DNA from: Zonotrichia leucophrys gambelii
Taxonomy: Eukaryota; Chordata; Aves; Passeriformes; Passerellidae
Direction of reading: 5' to 3'
Length of the DNA: 64,000 nt
Assembly (NCBI RefSeq): GCF_028769735.1
Contig: NC_088171.1
Span: 64,718,216-64,782,215, forward strand
Under the pieces are notes generated by a model. It was not told where the DNA came from. It saw only the letters and a list, made by a program, of their open reading frames with translations, and searched no databases. A program made the position numbers and the translations under genes. Each line of letters begins with the position of its first letter. The first letter of the stretch is position 1. This document shows positions 25,905-38,350 of this stretch, one piece after another.

Positions 25905-26460
25905 TATTGACAATATAATTTGATTAAAATAAGGGATAATTTGGTTCCAACAATAGCACATAGGCAAAAGATAACTGTGGGGTACGGAGGGCAGGGTTCT
26001 GGGACCCTTGCCACCTCAAGTACGAGCTTGCCAAGTGAAAATCACCCCTTATATGCCATGTGTCAATGCCATCTCCTCCCATTTTTGATTCATCACACTT
26101 CCACCTCCGCCCTCATCACCACCTTCACCACGCATGCTCCACCACTAATTTAGGTGGTCACACAAGTCTTCGGGGGTCGTTTTTGATGAAGGCCTCTCCT
26201 CTTCTTCGATGTCCTTCAACTCACCCCTGGGTTACACATGCGCACCAAGCCAGTACAATGTAAGCCAAAACTAACATATTACTACATTTAAGCATCAAAG
26301 CAATAAATCTCTTATAGCTGGCATTTTCCTGGGACCCAAACAGATTTTCCCTTCTTTCTGTTAATTTTTAGTAACTGTTATCTCTTGCTTTTTCCTTTCC
26401 TTGAACATCTGCAGGACGGGGGGGGGGGGGGGGGGGGGGGGGTGGGACCCCTTCTCTCAC
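25905..26460 (-). mobile_element. Possible solo LTR or LTR-retrotransposon fragment
   Basis: This block differs from its surroundings in base use, with several CpGs and purine-rich repeats on the minus strand. On the minus strand it holds a CATATAAG TATA-like box (about 26049-26056), preceded by G/A-rich sequence and followed by a GC-richer leader-like stretch. That layout resembles the U3-R-U5 order of an avian endogenous retroviral LTR. I found no gag, pol or env coding sequence, no clear target-site duplication and no AATAAA on that strand. If it is an LTR it is solitary and decayed. The boundaries are rough and the family is unassigned. Confidence 0.33.
26418..26442 (+). repeat. Homopolymer run of 25 G
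   Basis: G25 is interrupted by one T and then continues GGG before ACCCC. The run can form a G-quadruplex, and its exact length is likely to vary between reads or individuals. It lies at the edge of the LTR-like block. Confidence 0.97.
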
Positions 26461-27570
26461 TTTCTTTCTTGGCATTACATCTTTTAACTGTTTTATTATT
26501 ATTTTCAAATATTAATTACTGTATCAATATTGATTACTGTTTCAATTTTGCATGAATCATACCTATTTACCACATCACTTAACTACATTTTCTCAAATTA
26601 AACTGAGATTCTACAGAAACTCTACTGCATTTATCATCCTAAAGTTTCAACTTATTATGCAGACACTACACAAGTCTTGAGATTTTTTTTTCCTCTGAGT
26701 TGTAAGAAATACACACCTGGAGCTTTACTCTAAGTGTAGTAGTTTCACTTTTTCTTAATCCTTTTGGGCTTTCCTTCCAGAATGAGATCTTCTGGCTTGT
26801 TTCTTGTCTCTCTTGAGTAGTTTCTGTGTTCTGTGCATTTTTTCAATCAGGTTTTCAATTCCATATTACCTTTACCCTTCTGGAAGTTTTGGCAAGACAC
26901 TCTGGTTAAAACATGTGCTGTTCTGTTGATTTCATCTGTCTGCTTGTACACGCCAAGGAGAACTAGTTCGTTTCACTTCATACGGGAAACTGTGCCACTG
27001 ATTTTTTTGCAATTTCCAATGCCAATTACATTGTCTGCATTACTGAGCTTGGATCCCAGACAGATCCTTGCAGTCTGCTTGCTTTTGCTTAACATCGAAT
27101 TTAGGCATGTGAGGTCTGTGAACTGCTATTAACCATGACATTCTTGTTAAAATATGACTTTCCTCAGCCCACACTGAACTGCTGCACAATTAAAACAAAT
27201 CCTTGTGTTCTATGTTTTACAGTGGTGCTGTCAGACCATCAGAAATGAAACATAAATTCTTCTACAATAAGCTATATATATGACAGAAAAATGTGCTACC
27301 GTTTTTCACATAACCACAAGGTTGAATTGAAAATTATATTGACTTGAAAAATATGTGGTTTTTATAATCTTTTTTATAATCACCATCTAATATTTTTTTT
27401 TCCATTCAGAGCATACTGTTTCTCTAGAGGCTGTGAATTCATGGTCCTCTCCCAAGACTTTGTGCAGAAAAGCCAATTCATCTGTTATGAGCACGTGAAG
27501 CAGATTTCAGGTGAAGGTCCCTTTGGACCATGTGGTGACAAGCACAACACAATTGCAGAACACTCTCACT
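26461..27570. other. Intergenic DNA upstream of the CAP2 promoter
   Basis: AT-rich sequence with T-rich runs and no recognisable gene. From about 27.57 kb onward, CpG and GC content rise into the promoter island. Confidence 0.6.
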
Positions 27571-28038
27571 TCCATTTGGCACGGGGTACGGACTGCTGTG
27601 AAGCCCGGCGAGCCTGACAAATGAGGCCTAAACACCAGGGTTTGCCCACTGAAGTCCGGATTTCATGGCACACTGAATGAAGGCAGCAGCCCCACCATGG
27701 GCCCAGCTAAGCTGTGGTCAGGCTGACACAGTTTAGTCCAGCCCAGAGCAGGCAATGAAGTATCCAGGTGTACATGAGGATGTCCTCGACCTTCCCTGCC
27801 GTGTGAGGTGAGGGGTCTGATGGTTTCGACAGGAGCCTCACTCTTCCTTCCCACTGTGGACCACAGCAGTGTCTTGTGGGATGCTCACTTCCAACCCTCT
27901 CAAGCTGTGCCCGACGGGCAAAAGCAGGGCCACCGTATCAGCGGCCATCCACCCTGGGCTGCCTGCAGTGTCCCCTGCTCCTCCGTGATGCTCCACGCAT
28001 CCATTTCCCCGCAGATTCCCAGCCGCCGCCGTGAGACA

Positions 28039-28061
28039 CCTCTCCCTCTCCCTCTCTCTCC
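28039..28061 (+). repeat. Pyrimidine-only tract in the promoter
   Basis: A 23-base C/T-only tract. Further C/T-rich runs follow at about 28087-28098 and 28112-28126. Tracts of this kind in GC-rich promoters can bind CT-element factors or adopt triplex forms. The function here is not shown. Confidence 0.9.
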
Positions 28062-28194
28062 ATTTTCACACTCCACCCACTTTTTGCTTTCTTTCTCCAT
28101 CTCTGCCACCGTCTCTCTCCCTCTCTGGACTTGTCTTTATTTGGCACTCCCGGAAGCCGCTGGGCATTGCTCTCCCTGCCTGCCCGGGCAGCTG

Positions 28195-28200
28195 ATGTGA
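28195..28200 (+). promoter_or_regulatory. Possible start-stop element (ATG TGA) in the 5' leader
   Basis: ATG directly followed by TGA. If transcription starts upstream of it, this is the smallest possible upstream reading frame, a type known to stall or divert ribosomes. From here to the exon 1 donor there is no other ATG, so it would be the last upstream start before the main one. It matters only if the start site lies 5' of 28195, which I cannot determine. Confidence 0.3.
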
Positions 28201-28378
28201 CTGACTGACACCGGCTCCCGCTGAGGAGGAGGAGGAGAAGGAGAAGGAGGAGGAAGAGGAGGAGGAGGAGGAAGGAGAGCAGCGGCGAGGCGAGGGAGGG
28301 GGGGAGCGAGTGACCGGCCGCGGATTTTCATTGCAGAGAGGAGGGGGGAAAAAAAGGCTACGCGGGTCATCAAAACAG
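28201..28378 (+). other. CAP2: CAP2 exon 1, non-coding (5' end approximate)
   Basis: The donor is CAG|GTAACT at 28378/28379, inside the CpG island and upstream of the coding exons. Joining it to exon 2 gives CAG|A-ATG-G. The start codon then has A at -3 (28377, from exon 1) and G at +4, a strong initiation context formed across the splice junction. The exon carries a 57-base purine tract and no ATG from 28201 on. The true transcription start is not visible, and the upstream limit given is only a placeholder. An alternative first exon elsewhere in intron 1 cannot be excluded. Confidence 0.65.
28223..28279 (+). repeat. 57-base purine-only tract in the CAP2 leader
   Basis: An uninterrupted G/A run made mostly of GGA and GAA units, followed by more G-rich sequence up to about 28313. 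In RNA this would be a purine-rich 5' UTR segment. In DNA it is the sort of tract that can form triplex (H-DNA) structures. Confidence 0.95.
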
Positions 28379-31300
28379 GTAACTCAAGAGCAGGCGGCGG
28401 CGGGAGGGGCGGGATGCCGGGAGCGGCCCGACCCCCTGGCCCCGGGCAGGCGCGGCCGGGGCCGCGGGTGCGCTCCCGCCGGTGGCGGCGGCAGGAGCGG
28501 CCTCAGCGGACATCTTGGGGATGGGGGAAAGTGATGTGGGGGCGACTCCGGGCTCGGCCGGGGGTGGCGGGGCGGCAGAGTTATTCCTTGGGCGTGCAGT
28601 GCTCTGGAGGTATCTGGGTCAGGCACCCGCGCTGCCCCTCGACTTCCCTCTTGTCACCTGCGCCGGCCTGCGCACGGGAAACCTTACCCTCCCTGCCTCC
28701 CTCCCTTCCCCCGGGTGCTGAGTGGGAAGGGAGTAATCTGGGCTGGGAGAGGGGAGACCCGAGCGAAATACCACGGCATGCGAGGGATCCTCTTTGGGGC
28801 CGAAGCCGGATCTCCTCCGCCGAGCCCCCCGTCAGCGCAGGGAGCGACTCCGAGGGGGCTTTCCGCTGCGGCCCAGCCCCCGCCCCGGGTCCCGGCAGCG
28901 GACGGGTTATTAAAAATGCCCTCGGCTTGTTTGTGCAGACCTGGCTGTCAAGCGGTGCCGGTCCTGAACTCTCTTAATCAGCGTAAGATGATCTAATTCT
29001 GAGGCAGGCGGCTATAGTGCCGCTGGGTGTTGGGGCGCCGAGCCCTTGGATCCCCCCGCCCTTGGAGCCCTTGGAGCCGGAGGTGTGCGTGTGGTGGAGG
29101 TGGCAGAAGAGCCTGCAGGTTTAGCCCAGAAGGAAGGGTTAAATAGCATCTTAGGGTGAGCGACCTAAAGGCGTAATATATACCTTTACATCAAAATACG
29201 TAAAGGATACTTCAAATACAGGTAGCTTTCAGAGGGGGCGAGAGGAAGGTAGAAGTGAAGCCGAGGTCCTGCATTTTGCAGTATCTTGACATCAGGAGCA
29301 CTCCTCCAGAGACGCAGCCAGCACAGAGCCGAGAAGAACTTGTTGTGACCTTACCCAAAAATGTGCAATCTGTCCTTTGCTTTGGGGATTGCTGTAGATT
29401 TGTATCTTGGCATTACAGCATCAATACTGAGGATTTTTATCAAGTAGAATTCAGATTTTGTAATGTGTAGGGGCAGTCTTAAAAAACAAAGACCATCTGG
29501 TGAAGAAAGCTTTTTTTATATACCCTACCTAATTGTTTTTTGAGTGATGGAAAATGTCAGAAAAAAACCCTTCACAGAGGCCAGTCCATTTGGAAGTAGT
29601 TGGAAGGGATCTGTTTAGCAGGGGATCTGAGTGAGATAAAGCTGCAGATTTTATAAATTTGTTTCTAAGCCAGGCAAAAGTGACAGTGGTTTATGGATTA
29701 CCATGTTTCATTGTTTTGTGAAATTGTAATGAGAAGACTCATTCTACTTCAGAAATGTAACTGGAAAAATAATTTAGAATGGTAACATGGTAGATGGAAT
29801 GAGTTGGAACTCAATACAGTACTCTCAAATATGGCCTTTTAAGACATTACTGTGATACCCTAATTTTTGTGCAAATTTTATCCTAGCATTTCCTTTTAAT
29901 TGCTTATTATGCAAATGATAGCAAACTTTTTTCTGGTTTTATGCATTTTCAGTACCAGGATTTCATAAACACTGGCTCTATTTTGAGCAAGTTTGCACAA
30001 AAACAAAGGCAATCTACCTTCTGTAACAAAGCCAGGCACATACAACAATATGGTCTTTTTGGTCTTGAGCTTAACAAAACTGCAAGTCTTCTGAATACTC
30101 CTATGATTCCTTTGTGTCTTTCCCCTTGAATGCTGCTCAGATGTGGAAGGTGCACAGGCAGAACTCCGAACTTAATGAATAAAATATGTTTTCTCAATTA
30201 AATAAAAATGAAGAGGATGTGCATTATTTACTATAATGGTAGAACCAACCTCTGACATGTTTTCATTATTCTTTGTCAGCTGGGGCTCTCACTTCAATGG
30301 AGAAAAGTGCTTCTTATTATACCATAAGGAGCAAGGGTACTAAGATTACATGTATTAAATTCCCTCCCATCATTAGATATTCTGATCCCACTGTATCATT
30401 TTTATTGACCATGCAAAATACAATGGGCACCCTAAGTTAAAAAAACAAAGTCATTAAAATTCACCCAGGTCCAAAATTCTTGGTAATCTGAATTAGCAGA
30501 TACTGGGAAAATAGAGTGAGTAAGGAGGACTGGAAACCAGGCAACTTGTATTCAACTCTCAGGCTCAATGTTGACTTGCAACATCACCTGAACAAAGTGA
30601 GATAATCTATGCTTTAATCTGTGCCCTATCAGTGGCAATAAAGTTGCAGTTGGTTTGAACTCTAGGGAGAGAAATGATGAACTGCCAAATATGTTAAAGA
30701 ATATTCTTAGTGGTTCTGCACGAGTTCTAACATCACGTGCATCAGCAGCAAACTCAGTAGCTGCAGTTGCTGCCTACTGGAACATCTGACTACATGAAAG
30801 AGAACATTCTGTGCTTATTGGGGCAGAACCAAAGAAACACCTATGACAGATAAGGCATACATTTTTTGCAGTTATTCTTCTGCTTTATTATGAACTGGTT
30901 AAAGGATTTTGCTTAAGAAAGTAACCTTGATATATAAAAATAATTTAAATTCCTTTTTCTAAATCTTCAAGTGCATCTTTTGCAGTAGAGGGGAAAAATG
31001 GGAACTTGTCATTTTCACGTGGTACAGAGTCCACTCCAGTTGCTTACATAATACTTGAAACTCTAAAGATTCAGCTTTTCTTCAGAATGTTACTGCTAAC
31101 AACTATACCAGATTAGAACACCTTTACTAAGCACTGTATGCTGAAGTGACAAAAGCATGCCTGAGCACAGCTGCATCTATGGCAATGATTATGCTGATTC
31201 AGATGCTTCATCAAGAGTAGGGAGTGTGGAGCTTCTTAAATCTCTGTGACCTCTGTCACCATTTAGCAAGGCTTTATGGCACAGACACCACTAGAGTCTC

Positions 31301-34300
31301 CTCATACTGCCTACTGCTGTGTTAATTTCACCTGTGTACTTAAGGTATTCTGACTATCAGTTTCAGGGACTTTTTGTTATTTAAAAGGTCCCATTCAGAC
31401 TACTTTCCTGAGTATATGCTAATGGCAATTGCTTTGTCTGACCCACAGTTTTTCAGGGAACAGCAAGCAAAATAGGTTGCTTGTAGAATTCCAAATACCA
31501 GTAGTATGCTGGGAATTAAAGCCTTAATGCTTTTGTGGGCTATATAAAAAATTGAAACGGGAAAATGCTCAATTACATAATTAAATAGTGGCACATTTTT
31601 CCAAGATATGCTCAGATCCTAAGCTTTAAGCTATGTTTTGTATTAGTTTAAATATTTAATTAATTGCTCTTTGGAAGGAATGCAAAGAATCATTTACATT
31701 TCTGTGCGTAATCTGTTATTGTCTAGAAACAGCAGACTAATTCACCTAGCAGCTCTGGGTCCTCTAAAGCAACAGCCACCCTCAAAAAGGCTGACTTTTA
31801 CAAGCCTCTAGGGTAGGTCCAGTTTGATTTCTCTGTGTTTAGCAAGACCTCACACTGAAATACAGGAGGGATAAACAGTTAAATGTCTAAGATCTTGTAT
31901 GTGAGCAGGTTGTATGGATTATCATTAAAGCTTAGGACCTCTTACGTAGTAACCAGGTTATATCCGGAAATAAAGGTCTGTTTTAGTAGCAGCTGGCCCA
32001 TTTCATCCTGAATCAGAAGCAAAGGCCCAAATTGCAATGCCAGCAGTATTGCAAAATCAGTGGGATGAGTTTTTGAATGGGATGCATGAAGACCTTAAGT
32101 TTTTGTGACCAGTAAAGATCCCAGCTGAGCTGCAGAGCAGAGGGAGGACTCATGGCAAAAAGTTTGCTTAAGCCCTGTTGGCTGCTGCTGTGCTGGAGGA
32201 AGAGCCACTGGCTACGGGCTGAGTGGAGCAGCCATGATGAGCCTGGGACCATCAGACACAGATTGCAGCAGAGTGTTCTGGTAAGAACAGGAACACTTGC
32301 AAACTTGGCTGAAATCAAGCCCAGCTATTCAGGCTTCAACATAATATGGATATGCATGAGAAGTAGGGTGTGGAAGTTTTGTGAGAGGCCACCAGCACAG
32401 CAAACAAAACTTTTACAAACCTTGGTACTGACTAACTCTAGTCTTTTCTTCAGAAGTAATTTCACAGTTTCTGTTTTTAGAGCTTGCAATACCTTTCACT
32501 TAGTTTTAACTCCCTCCTTTGTTTTTTTCCTTTCACATCCTGGAAGTACTGAAACATTTGTACTTTGGAATTTACCCTTTCAGAGAGTTCAAATTCAATC
32601 TGTTTGGAACCATAGCATAAAGATCTTACTGTTCAGTTATTATGAACTGCACTGAAGCACTTGAATAAAATCAATGCCTGCATACAGTATTTTCTCGGTT
32701 CAACAAGGCAGTCTGCTTACATACAGTAATTGGACTTGTGACAGGTAATTAAATGGCTTGTAAGGCCTTTAGGATGCTTGATTACATGAAGAGCACAACA
32801 CTAATATGTAGTAAATGAGGTGGCTAAGAACACTGCATTTCTGTTGATTGCACAGATACTAAAACTCGTACACTTCATTTGAGGGAGAGAAGAAAATAAA
32901 TCCAATACAAAGACCATGAGCAGTGGTGACATGAAAAGTGAGCATAAAAGGAATAGGAGAATGTACTTAGAAACTGGGTTGCCTTGGTTATTTTAAGTCA
33001 ATCATGCTTACACAAACTGTCAAGCAGTCTTGACTGCTTCAGTATATCATTAAATAATGAGCTCGCTCTTTGTGATCACAAAATTCATGACAGTCAAAAT
33101 TATTCAGCAAGGAATAGAAGCTCTTCACAGAACTTCCCAATAATTAGGAAGTGAACTGATACTCCAGGAGATGCTAAGCACATACATGAACACATGCCAT
33201 ATTTTAAAGAATTCATATTAAATTATCAGAGGCCTACTTGCAGTCCATGTTGTTATTATTACATTGACTTGTAGACATGCAGCTTGATGTGTGCAGTTAC
33301 CCATATTATGGGACTAAACTGGGATGTGATAAGAAATCTAAAATGCATCAACAGTCAGAGGTATTTGTCAAAACAGAGATTGTTTTATGATGCAAGTTTT
33401 GCAGTTTTTTCTGAACAGTGGGATGAATAAAGGGTTCTATTCTTTTTCAACATGGTTTTGTAGGCAGCAGCCTGATTACTAGGAGAGGGAGAGGAGCAGA
33501 GGAGAAGCCAGAATGCAAACAGAAAATTAAACTTTGTGGTACCAACAGCATAAGGCCAGACAAAGGAAAACACTTGGGTTAAATGGGAGAGATTCAACGT
33601 GAACCTGCTTTTACTTCTTCTATGCAAATGTTTTTTTGCTTATAAAAAGTAGCCCTTTAAAAACACAGAGGTTATGCCAAAGAAAGAAGCCCACACACAA
33701 GATAGTTGATGTAGCACACTCATATGCACAGCCATAAGGGACTCACTTTATAGCATAACAGTGGCTTTAACACACACAGTGAGCTACAGACAGAAATATT
33801 TTATGATGAGTATGCTAGAGTCAGCCAAGACTTCAGATCAACTTAATAGTGAAAATGGCACATTCATCCACAAAAAGCAGAAGTCATACAGACATTTTTG
33901 TCTTTTTGCTATTTCAGTTATAACTGTCCATCTTAACAAAAAAAAAAGTCAAAATTCTAATACTGTTTTATATACAAAACTAAATATTTTAACTAGGTTT
34001 AAAAATTAAAAAATTCTTTATACTTCGGAATTAATTGCTCCCAAATGAGCTTGTAGTAGATTTAGGGGCAAAACAATAAAAAAGGCTCTGATTTGAAACT
34101 CAAATCATTCTTCTCACACAGGGCCTTACTGAGAGGTCTTCTGGTTTAATCCAAATTGACATCAGTTTGAGAAGACTCTGTTTACATTCCTCCCCTACAG
34201 CTAATGGAAAACAAAATACAAACCATACAAGGTAATGTTCCTATTGGTCTACCAACACATACTTTCTTCTCACCACCGTTCCCTTTGCATTCTCTGCCCA

Positions 34301-37300
34301 GAATCTTTTGTGATAGCAACCCAAAGAATTTCAAGTGCTCCTTCTTACCACCCAGCCAGTACTGAGCTGCTTCCAGGCTCTATCTGGGAATGAGGAACTC
34401 CAGAGACCCCAAGCCAGAGGGGTTCTGAACAAGAATGGGGTGCAGCAGGAATTTGGGTCTCATGGCAAAGGTGGCAAAGAGACTGCTTCCTCAAAACAGC
34501 TTGGATTTGTAGGTGTTCAAATGATGATATAGGAAGAAGAGCCATTTCAGACCCAGGCTGTCTGTGTTTGTGTCAGAAATAAAGTGCTGTAAGATGCTTT
34601 TGTAATTTGAGGAGATGTTCAGGAATGCATTTGTCCTCCCTTGATGCATGTTGACATAAATTGTACAGAGGAGCTCTCAGAGGACACAGTGCTTTAGATC
34701 TAGAAAATGTTCCTGGCTCTCTGATAGTACCAGCTGGCAATCTGGGGAGTTGGGTATTTTATTTAATATCTTGGTAGCAATTTATTAAAAGATTAAGAGA
34801 GAAAGCACATGTGCAAGGTGCTGTACTTCCAAGGACAATGTGATTTTCCACTTCCAAGGCAGTGCAGCAATGGTGAGTACAATTAATATGCACATTGCTG
34901 CCTATATTCTGGTTTAGGCATCTGCCCTTTTTTGGAATAGAGAGGAAATCCGAATCTAACATGTAGGATATCAGATGATGCGGATGAGTGAGACCTGGCA
35001 TCAATTTCCAGATGCTAGATGAATTTGGAAGAACTGGTACTGAGTGGGGGCAGGGGAGGAAAGCGAATAAATTAACAGGTCATTTCTTTTCCTTTCAAAT
35101 TAGTAGAATGTAGGAAATAAAAAAAACTGTGGAACTTTGTACTCTATCTCTTGCTGATGTTTGTGGGAATCATTTCATGCTTTACAAGGTAGAACCATTC
35201 CTTTGTTCAAAACTCCATTTTTACATGCCTGGTATGTCATCATATGGTTTTTTTCCCCTTTATGCTACTGTACTGCTTTTCCCTGTGCATTCATTACAAC
35301 TTGTTTCTTCTTGAGGATGGAGCAATATAGTCCTCTGTTTTAAGTCATATACAGTAGTAACAGGAATAGTATGTGTGTGTTTTGACTTACAGTTTGCTGT
35401 TTGGGATCAGTATGTCAGGAAATTCTAGTCTACAGCCAAGTTTTTTTCCCCTGATAATAGATAAATGGTGCTTTGAAACAGCTGGGGAGGAAAGCAGTGA
35501 TCTCCCAAGGCCTGTCTATAAGAAGAAATCCACTCTTTGAGTTTCAGCATGCTTTCTTCTACCTGGTTTTGGCTTTACTTCTTTTGTGGAAGAAATGACA
35601 GATGGTAGTACTACCACATGCCTTTAGCACTCCCAGAAAAGATACCACTAACAGTAAACAGGGCAGAGCTGTGGATCTTGTCTTGATTTTGTGCCCAAGA
35701 GATGGTTACCAATGTTGTGTTTAAATGATTTGTCAGTAGATGTGTGTTAACACCTTTCCTCACTCTTAGGTGACCGTACTTTCAGTGAAGGACAGTGTTC
35801 TTCACCAGGAGAGCAACTGGATAAGGATTATATGGGAGTTAAAGCATTGTTATTTTTAACTCTTTATAGGTGGTCAGCATCAGCTCTGGGAAAAGATACA
35901 TGGTTAACCCTGATAATCACTTCAGATCTTTAATTAAAATCGTGACAGGTGAGATAGAGAGTCTGTCTTGAAGTAAAAACACGTTTTATGAGAGTGGAAA
36001 TATGCCACAGACATATTTGCATCCTCTTTTCTTTAATGTGCAAATATTTAATTTGACACTGTAAGTAGACCAATCTTATTATTTATTTATAATATAAGCT
36101 CTGATGCTGTATCATGGCAGATAGTATCTTCACAGAGTCAAGCTTTTCCATTTGTATTCTGATTCCTTTTGAGCTGTGGCTTTGTGGTGTCTCTTTGACC
36201 AGGCAAAGTGCAGTGTGGAATAAGTAATCAGATAAACAGCTGAATATAGGCCAAGAAAATGCTGAAGTGTGTCATAACGTGAGCCAAATATGTAAATCTC
36301 AATGTATAGGCAAAGATGTCAGTGTTTAGATTGAGAATGGATGAAGAGAGTTTTCATGCTATTATTCAGTGGATGTTTAGAACAGTAACTTTAATTGCTG
36401 TGTTGTTTGTAAGGTAGATAACACTGTGTCATTTAATGGTAAAGACAGGTGTAAATGTAAGATTTGAATATACAACTGATTGCTCTTTTAGTGTTATGGA
36501 CAGTAATCACAAAAATGTTTTTGCACTTTATTCATACATGACAGGCATAACTGTGTGTATTCTTATGTGCATGTACATATATGTATAGAAATAGATGGAA
36601 ATACCATGTACTCATGGTTATATAAATCTACAGATGAAAAGGTAGACAGTGTAAAGATGACGATTATTGAGTGTAATATTCTATATAAAAAGAATAGAAA
36701 TCTGACATCCCTAATATTAGGGTAAAAACGGTTTCTACTTCTGTTTAAAGACTCTGACAATATATTATTCTATGATTGCTGGTGATGCCTGCTTTTGGAA
36801 GAACGTTGTAGTTCTCCAGTTAATGGAACTAGAATAAAACAGTGAAGAATAGTGAGTAAAAGACTGTGTGGCAGCAGGAACGTATTGCATAAAAAGATCC
36901 TTCAGGTTTTTGAGCTGGGTTATTCCCCTGAACTTCTGACACCATAATGTGTAATTTTACCGCCTTACAGAAGGTCATTTATTGGGTAATACATTAGAAG
37001 TCTGCACATTTGTGAGACTCCTCAGACCTCCTGGTGTGTGCCCTCAAATCATTGAGTTTGTCATCAAACAGTCGGATTCTTTCACAGGCAAAATCGGGCT
37101 GAAGAGGCCAAAAAGTAACAGGTCCTCCATAGAAGTTTGTGCATAATTTTTGTGACATTTGATGACATCATCAAGGAAAATTTTAAGGCAAATGAAAAAA
37201 ACTCAACTTACCAGACTGTACCTTTACATAAAAAATAGGTGCTATACTAAAAATATATTTTAAAATACTGATGAAATTAGTTGACTGTGTGCTGTGTTAT

Positions 37301-37663
37301 GTATTAGTATGCTATGTTACATCATCCAGACTTTAGAGTGGTTGAAAACAGAACTTTTAAAATAGACACTATTTTAGGCTTTTATGTAGTAGGGTAAAAT
37401 GTGAAAAGTATGTACTCTTAATATTTTTTAGGATTAACAGTGCTTTGTTTTAAGAAAAATTTTAATATTCTTGTAAAAGTTTGAATATTTCAGAAGCTCC
37501 TCTGATCCATTCATCTCATTCCTGCCAAGACATTTGTAACCTTACAAAAATTTAAGGTGTGTGTTTTTTGAAGTGAATTGATTTTCAAACAGAATAGTGT
37601 GCATTTTGCAGTGTAAAGAAAGTACATTGCCAGTGGGTCAAGAGAGGTGATCCCACCCCTTTG

Positions 37664-37829
37664 CTCTTCACCTGACTGAACTCTTAGGTCGGGTCAAGAA
37701 TACAAGCAGTTTTCATGGATAACTCACCTGGCATGGTGAGTTGTCTCCTGTTCTGAAAGCAGCCCTGGTTCTGCAATACTGTGCTTGGATAAATACAGAT
37801 TCACCTAAATGGACTCATTACATGACTAA
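37664..37829 (-). repeat. Inverted-repeat copy A of an unidentified ~150-bp element
   Basis: Its reverse complement aligns along its whole length with 41545-41689. Shared blocks include ATGTAATGAGTCCATTTAGG, TGAATCTGTATTTAT, GCAGAACCAGGGCT and CATGAAAACTGCTTGTATTC. By eye about nine in ten aligned bases agree, with copy A carrying insertions of roughly 11, 5 and 3 bases. It ends exactly where the CR1 copy at 37830 begins. The family is unknown. No coding capacity or RNA polymerase III boxes were recognised. Confidence 0.93.
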
Positions 37830-38350
37830 TGAGCCCTGGTGAGGTCACACCTGGAGTGCTGTGTCCAGTTCTGGGCTCCTCAGCACAAGGGAGACATGGA
37901 GCTCCTGGAGCAGGTCCAGTGGACAGATGCAAAGCTGACCAAGCAAGTGAAGCATCTCTTCCATGAAGAAAGGCTGAGGGAGCTGGGCCTGTTCAGCCTC
38001 AGAAGGCAGCTGAGGGGGAACCTCATCAATGTCCATCAGTATCTGAAGGGAGGGTGCCCAGAGGGCAGCTCCAGGCTCTTCTCACTGGTGCCCAGAAGTA
38101 GCACAAGAGGCAGTGGGCAGCAGCTGATGCCCAGATGTTCCACCTGAATATGAGGAAGAGCTTTACTGTGCAGGTGACCAAGCACTGGAACTGATTGCCC
38201 AAAGGGGTTGTGGAATCTCATTCACTGGTGATATTCAGGAACTGTCTGGATGCAATCCTGTGCCATGTGCTCTGGGTTGACTACTTGAGAGGGAAGGTTG
38301 TACCAGATTCCCTTCTGAGGTCCCTTCCAACCTGACCCATTCTGTGATAA
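37830..38350 (+). mobile_element. CR1 LINE, 3' ~520 bp, plus orientation
   Basis: Clear CR1 3' region in the right order: GAGCCCTGGTGAGGTCACAC, GTCCAGTTCTGGGCTCCTCA, GGAGACATGGAGCTCCTGGA, GAAAGGCTGAGGGAGCTGGG, GGTGCCCAGAAGTAGCACAA and the terminal GGTCCCTTCCAACCTGACCC then ATTCTGTGAT. It is 5'-truncated as usual and lies sense to CAP2 in intron 1. It is much better preserved than the copy at 791-2215. Confidence 0.96.

Larger units (their letters stand above)
27900..29110 (+). promoter_or_regulatory. CAP2: CpG-island promoter of CAP2
   Basis: Dense in CpG and strongly GC-rich compared with everything else in the window. It covers the inferred first exon and the first ~700 bp of intron 1. I see no TATA box at a useful distance, which is usual for CpG-island promoters with spread-out start sites. 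GC boxes are visible just after the exon 1 donor (for example GAGGGGCGGGA near 28404-28414 and GGCGGGGCGG near 28565). The upstream half is rich in pyrimidines and the exon in purines. Raised CpG begins weakly near 27580. Long frames inside the island (for example 28414-28977) are products of GC content, not genes. Confidence 0.87.

Noticed and set aside
27808..28200. Plus-strand 130-codon frame just before CAP2 exon 1
   Set aside because: Promoter-island sequence with pyrimidine runs; the Ser/Pro/Leu-rich product has no recognisable domain.
28414..28977. Plus-strand 187-codon frame, the longest in the window
   Set aside because: It lies in the CpG island at the start of CAP2 intron 1. It is Pro-, Gly- and Arg-rich from GC content alone, with overlapping frames equally open.
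32152..32655. Plus-strand 167-codon frame in CAP2 intron 1
   Set aside because: No family resemblance and no exon-like boundaries that preserve the frame. Considered chance.
36740..36780. TTATTCTATGATTGC as a CR1 tail
   Set aside because: Only the terminal octamer-like motif is present, with no preceding CR1 sequence such as the CCTTCCAAC box. Probably chance.
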